The notes under the pieces: generated by a model | Database searches by the model: none | What the model was told of the DNA's origin: nothing | What the model saw: the letters and a program-made list of their open reading frames with translations, nothing else | Position numbers and translations under genes: made by a program | In this document: piece after piece, positions 14,980-18,196 of the stretch | Layout: each line of letters begins with the position of its first letter | Numbering within the stretch: the stretch's first letter is position 1 | Assembly (NCBI GenBank): GCA_035315885.1 | Contig: DATFXM010000160.1 | Location: 1 to 18,196, forward strand | Direction: 5' to 3' | Length of the DNA stretch: 18,196 nucleotides | DNA from: DATFXM01 sp035315885 | GTDB taxonomy: Bacteria; Acidobacteriota; Blastocatellia; UBA7656

Positions 14980-15843
14980 CTACTTTATCGTACTGAACGC
15001 CTGCCAGTCGTAGCTCACACCGAATACGATTCCGGTCTTGGGCGCGCGTGAAGACGTGCCGAAGACACCCGCCCCGTACCAGTTGACGCCCAGCGCGTGT
15101 ATCTGCGCGCCGAGTCGCCCTTCGGAGAAATCTTCCGTTCCAAGGGGCGGCCGGTTTCGAGTCGAGTGATATCCGTTGATCTCGCCCACAAGCTTAACGC
15201 GATCGTTGAGCTCGTATATTCCGGCAAGGCCGTAGAGCAACACGTCGTTCTGAGTGAAGGTGCTGGCCGGCGCGGTAAGAATTCCGAGCCCGATGTTTCC
15301 AAATACGTTGAGCTTGTTACCCGCGAATCGCTTGCCGGCTGTCACCATGCCGTAGAAGTTCGTGGTGTTTGTACCGATGCCTTTCGCTTGATTTGAGTTG
15401 GGCAACTCGATCCCAAAGCGGAACCCGAATGACGGCGAAATGCGCGATTCATTCCTCAGTTTCAGCTTCATCCACAATCGGGCGTCGCCGACATCGTTGG
15501 TATCATTCGGGTTGGTTCCCAGCTTGAGAGGAATCGCCGAAGGACCTCGGCTGTCGATCGACAGGAAATGCTGCACGACCCACTCGATCTGAAACTCCAC
15601 GTTCGGCGCCATCCCGAAGCTCAGTCGCGTGTCTGCAAGCTTCATCAAGTCCCCCTTGAGTCCCGACAGCGGGAACGTCTGGTTTTGCAGGAACTCGAAG
15701 CCGGATTCTATTCTAATGACGCCGGGTTTGATGATGTCTACGTCTTCGGTCAGGAGAGGGCGCTGCTGGGCTGCTGCGCAGACAGAAAGGGCGGCAATGA
15801 AAGCCAACGCGGAAACAAATCTTGTAAGCCAATTACTCGACAT
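14980..15843 (-). CDS. Predicted outer-membrane beta-barrel protein (transporter-like)
   Basis: A 287-residue protein with a signal peptide (hydrophobic FVSALAFIAALSVCAAA, cleavage before QQ at about 26). Alternating hydrophobic/polar strands follow to the end (for example KLNVFGNIGLGILTA, VLLYGLAGIYELNDRVKLVGEINGY and TGIVFGVSYDWQAF), as in outer-membrane barrels. The DVDIIKPGVIRIESGFEF opening and the overall size resemble the phenol-degradation MetA-type or generic transporter barrel families, but this is a weak assignment. It is first in a likely two-gene unit with the tetraheme cytochrome, and has a strong promoter 22 bp upstream. The substrate is unknown; a link to cytochrome-dependent redox chemistry in the envelope is only inferred from adjacency. 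Confidence 0.68.
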   Translation of the reverse strand: MSSNWLTRFVSALAFIAALSVCAAAQQRPLLTEDVDIIKPGVIRIESGFEFLQNQTFPLSGLKGDLMKLADTRLSFGMAPNVEFQIEWVVQHFLSIDSRGPSAIPLKLGTNPNDTNDVGDARLWMKLKLRNESRISPSFGFRFGIELPNSNQAKGIGTNTTNFYGMVTAGKRFAGNKLNVFGNIGLGILTAPASTFTQNDVLLYGLAGIYELNDRVKLVGEINGYHSTRNRPPLGTEDFSEGRLGAQIHALGVNWYGAGVFGTSSRAPKTGIVFGVSYDWQAFSTIK

Positions 15844-15864
15844 GTTTGCGGCAACTCTCGCGCG

Positions 15865-15894
15865 ATTCTAGGGCGGCATACAAAAGGTTGTCAA
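15865..15894 (-). promoter_or_regulatory. Sigma-70-type promoter for barrel-cytochrome unit
   Basis: On the - strand TTGACA (complement of 15889-15894) and TAGAAT (complement of 15865-15870) are separated by 18 bp. The match is 6/6 and 5/6. The predicted start of transcription is about 15 nt before the ATG at 15843. Confidence 0.7.
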
Positions 15895-15910
15895 TCACCG
15901 GTTTCTGGTT

Positions 15911-15942
15911 CAGTAGGCAGTAGGCAGTACGCAGTAGGCAGT
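15911..15942. repeat. CAGTAGG heptamer array (inverted partner of 16011-16060)
   Basis: CAGTAGG, CAGTAGG, CAGTACG, CAGTAGG and CAGT in register. This is the reverse complement of the CTACTGC family at 30-148. A short GGTTTCTGGTT piece of the third heptamer family abuts it (15900-15910). It faces the 16011-16060 array across 68 bp. Confidence 0.88.
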
Positions 15943-16010
15943 TTGGCTTCATGTTTTGGATCCAAAGTTTCGGCGTTTGTGGTTTTGAACTTTGTGTTCT
16001 GAGTTCCGAG

Positions 16011-16060
16011 CTACTGCAATACTGCCTGCTGCCTACTGCCTACTGCATACTGCCTACTGA
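16011..16060. repeat. CTACTGC heptamer array upstream of kinase
   Basis: The units are CTACTGC, AATACTGC (one base longer), CTGCTGC, CTACTGC, CTACTGC, ATACTGC and CTACTGA. It ends 10 bp before the kinase -35 box. A single GTTCTGAGTTCCGAG stretch of the GAGTNCT family precedes it (15996-16010), so different heptamer families are stacked here. Confidence 0.88.
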
Positions 16061-16069
16061 GCCTGTTTC

Positions 16070-16098
16070 TTGACAAAGTGTATGCGCTAAGCTACTTT
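16070..16098 (+). promoter_or_regulatory. Probable promoter for kinase gene
   Basis: A perfect TTGACA (16070-16075) is followed after 17 bp by TACTTT (16093-16098), a weak -10. This leaves a leader of about 30 nt before the ATG at 16134. It lies between the heptamer array and the gene. Confidence 0.5.
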
Positions 16099-16133
16099 CG
16101 CACTGCCCGGTAGCCTTACGCCGGAGCAAAGCG

Positions 16134-18196
16134 ATGAAAGCATGTCCGCAATGCGGCGAGACCTACGACGACGACGCTGAACTCTGTTCCTCTGATCGAT
16201 CCAGCCTCATTCTGCTCGAAGCTCAATCTGACGATCCAATGATCGGCAAGCTGCTCGCCGGCCGATATCGTCTCCTGCAAAAGATAGCTGAAGGCGGGAT
16301 GGGGAGCATCTACCGCGCGGTTCACACCGAAATGGGCCGCACCTGTGCTATCAAACTGCTGACGTCCGTGTCGCCCGGCAAGGAGGACGCATTGGCCCGC
16401 TTCAAACGTGAAGCGAAGATGGCCAGCCGCATCGACAATTCACACGCGGTCACGATCTACGACTTTGGCGCCGGCGAGGACGGCACGATGTTCCTCGCCA
16501 TGGAGTTCATCGATGGCGTCCCGTTATCAAAACTGATTGCCGAAAACAAAAAGATTCCCGTCGAACGTGTAGTCCACATTGCAAGTCAGATCGCAGAAGG
16601 TCTGACTGCCGCGCATGCTCTCGAGATAGTTCACCGCGACCTCAAACCCGACAACATCATGATCACTCGCAAGGGTAGCGACAGTGATTACGTGAAGGTG
16701 CTGGATTTCGGTATCGCGAAGACCATCGCCGAAGACGGCGCAGATCAGCTAACCAAGACTGGGTTCGTACTGGGCACACCAGTCTATATGTCTCCTGAAC
16801 AATTGCTCGGGGAGAAACTGGATCCCCGATCCGACATCTACAGCCTGGCGATCATCGTCTACGAGATGCTCAGCGGAAGACTGCCCTTCGAAGGCGAGAA
16901 TCCACAGGCGGTGATGATGAAGCGTATTCTGACCGACCCAATCAGCCTCAGTGCGGTCGCGCCTGAAATCAACGAGTCGGTCGAACACGCTGTAATGCAT
17001 GGGTTGGCTCGAGACCGCGAGGGGCGTACGCCCACGGTCGAAGCGTTTGGCCAGGCGTTGCGATCCGCATTGATGGGCCGCACACACGCTATGGACGGTC
17101 GGGTAACCGGCCACATTGACGAGGGCGCCACCAGCGAATGGGCGGCGATCCAGACACAGGCAGGGAGTGGTCACGCTGCGACAGAGGTGGCGCACTCGGT
17201 GATGGCCCCGCAGGTACAAGGCTACGAGACGTCGAATGCCGGTCAACACGGTACGGCCTCAAACCCGGCAAACGGTACTGAATCCGACCATACCAAGCGC
17301 ACAGTTGGTTCTGAGATGCCCGAGAGTTCAAGGGCGCCTAACCGACCGTCTTCGATTACCGCTTCAACGCCCTCAAGAGAAATCCAGGCACCCGCTCGAG
17401 AAAACCGCGGTCTGCTGATCGTAGGGCTTGTTGTGCTGCTTGGAATCGCCGCCGTTCTCTATTTGATCTTGCCACTGAATGGCGGCAGCTACGGTGTGAC
17501 GGTCCGTGGAGTGCCTGCGGGCGCCTCGGTCTATATAAATGACAAGATGATCGGGACAGCAGGCTCCGACGGGTCGCTGTCAATCGCGAAGGTGGAACCA
17601 GGCACCGCACATCTTGCTATAAGGCTCGACGGTTACTCCGAATTTAAGGCGGACCTTGAAGGCAAATCGGGTGAGAGCAAGACGGTAACCGCTGCGCTGT
17701 TGCCGTTGAACATCAATCTGCATGGAGAGATGGTGCTTGTGCCTGGCGGCGAGTTCGAGATGGGCGACGACAGTCACGAGGACGACGAGAAGCCAATGCA
17801 CCGGGTAAATGTGCCGGCTTTCTATATTGACCGATTCGAGGTCACCAACCGGCAGTACAACGAGTTCTGCAAGCAGACTGGTCATAGTCCTCCTCAAAAT
17901 CCGGCGTGGGATCCGGACTACTTCAACAAGGACGACTATCCGGTATCGGGAGTCCAGTACGACGAGGCAGTAGCGTATGCGGCGTGGGCAGGCAAGCGTC
18001 TTCTCACCGAAGCGGAATGGGAAAAGGCTGCTAGTTGGGATCCAGTCAAGAACAAAAAGCAAATGTATCCCTGGGGCGATGCCCAGGCCACGGGTCCAGT
18101 CAATGTCAACGCCGACTCTCCTGCACCTGTGGGTTCTTCGAAGGGCGACCGGAGTGCTTACGGCGTGTACGACATGGCGGGCAACGTAGCCGAATG
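16134..18196 (+). CDS. Bifunctional transmembrane Ser/Thr kinase - PEGA - formylglycine-generating-enzyme-like protein (3' truncated)
   Basis: The frame is open to the window end (687 complete codons). Residues 1-25 form a zinc-ribbon-like start (CPQCG at 4-8, C18). The Hanks-type kinase (about 44-310) has the glycine loop AEGGMGSIY (52-60), catalytic K74, HRDLKPDN (H167-N174, D169), DFG (191-193) and GTPVYMSPE. A polar, probably disordered linker (about 315-425) leads to one membrane helix (about 426-448). A PEGA domain (about 453-522: VRGVPAGASVYINDKMIG and LDGYSEF) follows. From about 533 (MVLVPGGEFEMGDD) begins a SUMF1/FGE/EgtB-PvdO-type domain with DRFEVTNRQYNEF, RLLTEAEWEKAA and YDMAGNVAE, cut by the window edge. 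The kinase faces the cytoplasm, and PEGA and FGE should be outside. GGAG (16123-16126) is 7 nt before the ATG. Whether the FGE part is catalytic or only a binding fold cannot be judged, since its C-terminal part is missing. Confidence 0.93.
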   Translation, partial: MKACPQCGETYDDDAELCSSDRSSLILLEAQSDDPMIGKLLAGRYRLLQKIAEGGMGSIYRAVHTEMGRTCAIKLLTSVSPGKEDALARFKREAKMASRIDNSHAVTIYDFGAGEDGTMFLAMEFIDGVPLSKLIAENKKIPVERVVHIASQIAEGLTAAHALEIVHRDLKPDNIMITRKGSDSDYVKVLDFGIAKTIAEDGADQLTKTGFVLGTPVYMSPEQLLGEKLDPRSDIYSLAIIVYEMLSGRLPFEGENPQAVMMKRILTDPISLSAVAPEINESVEHAVMHGLARDREGRTPTVEAFGQALRSALMGRTHAMDGRVTGHIDEGATSEWAAIQTQAGSGHAATEVAHSVMAPQVQGYETSNAGQHGTASNPANGTESDHTKRTVGSEMPESSRAPNRPSSITASTPSREIQAPARENRGLLIVGLVVLLGIAAVLYLILPLNGGSYGVTVRGVPAGASVYINDKMIGTAGSDGSLSIAKVEPGTAHLAIRLDGYSEFKADLEGKSGESKTVTAALLPLNINLHGEMVLVPGGEFEMGDDSHEDDEKPMHRVNVPAFYIDRFEVTNRQYNEFCKQTGHSPPQNPAWDPDYFNKDDYPVSGVQYDEAVAYAAWAGKRLLTEAEWEKAASWDPVKNKKQMYPWGDAQATGPVNVNADSPAPVGSSKGDRSAYGVYDMAGNVAE

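Noticed and set aside
16749..17249. 166-codon - strand open frame
   Set aside because: It is antisense to the kinase catalytic domain, which has full motif support.
1..18196. Mobile element or phage origin for the window
   Set aside because: No transposase, integrase, tRNA attachment site or phage gene was found; base composition looks even across the genes.

Overview
The window looks like chromosomal DNA from a Gram-negative-type bacterium of moderately high GC. The best guess is Acidobacteriota, possibly Blastocatellia-like. This is an inference from the gene mix: reaction-centre-type CXXCH cytochromes with duplicated domains, a zinc-ribbon Ser/Thr kinase fused to PEGA and formylglycine-generating-enzyme domains, a Ycf45-like R3H/AAA ATPase and a minor-pilin operon. 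No rRNA, tRNA, IS element, phage gene or CRISPR array was seen.

Layout. (1) 1-5966 is a cell-surface glycan region. On the + strand are a WecE-type sugar aminotransferase, a membrane-anchored polyprenyl-phosphate-type GT2 glycosyltransferase and a small SAM methyltransferase. Facing them on the - strand are a second SAM methyltransferase, a soluble GT2 enzyme and a GT9 (heptosyltransferase-like) enzyme; the last two overlap through GTGA. (2) 5967-6434 is a non-coding divergent region holding a 200-bp octamer repeat island. (3) 6435-7466 encodes a PP2C phosphatase. (4) 7548-12302 (- strand) is a four-gene minor pilin operon in the order GspH/FimT-like, PilV-like, PilW-like, very large PilX-like. 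(5) 12555-14105 encodes an R3H-domain AAA ATPase, divergent from the pilins. (6) 14165-15843 (- strand) encodes a predicted outer-membrane beta-barrel protein followed by a secreted tetraheme cytochrome. (7) 16134 to the window end encodes a large transmembrane Ser/Thr kinase with PEGA and truncated FGE domains. It is divergent from the barrel gene, and both have TTGACA-type promoters.

The most striking feature is not a gene. Most intergenic regions that are not inside operons carry short tandem repeats with a strict 7-bp period. Three unrelated units occur: CTACTGC/ATACTGC, GAGTNCT, and GGTTTCG/CCCGAAA. A fourth class, at 6041-6240, has an 8-bp period. Most arrays are followed by inverted copies and could fold into hairpins. 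They run up to, and in several cases into, the stop codons of neighbouring genes. They resemble the heptameric STRR sequences of cyanobacteria in form, but here several unit families coexist within 18 kb. This is the best candidate for something under-described in the window.

Functionally, the glycan genes probably contribute to O-antigen, capsule or glycoprotein assembly. The pilin operon supplies the tip or priming complex of a type IV pilus or pseudopilus. The PP2C phosphatase and the kinase belong to the Ser/Thr phosphosignalling network, with no direct evidence that they act on each other. The barrel and cytochrome genes may form a small envelope redox or transport unit.
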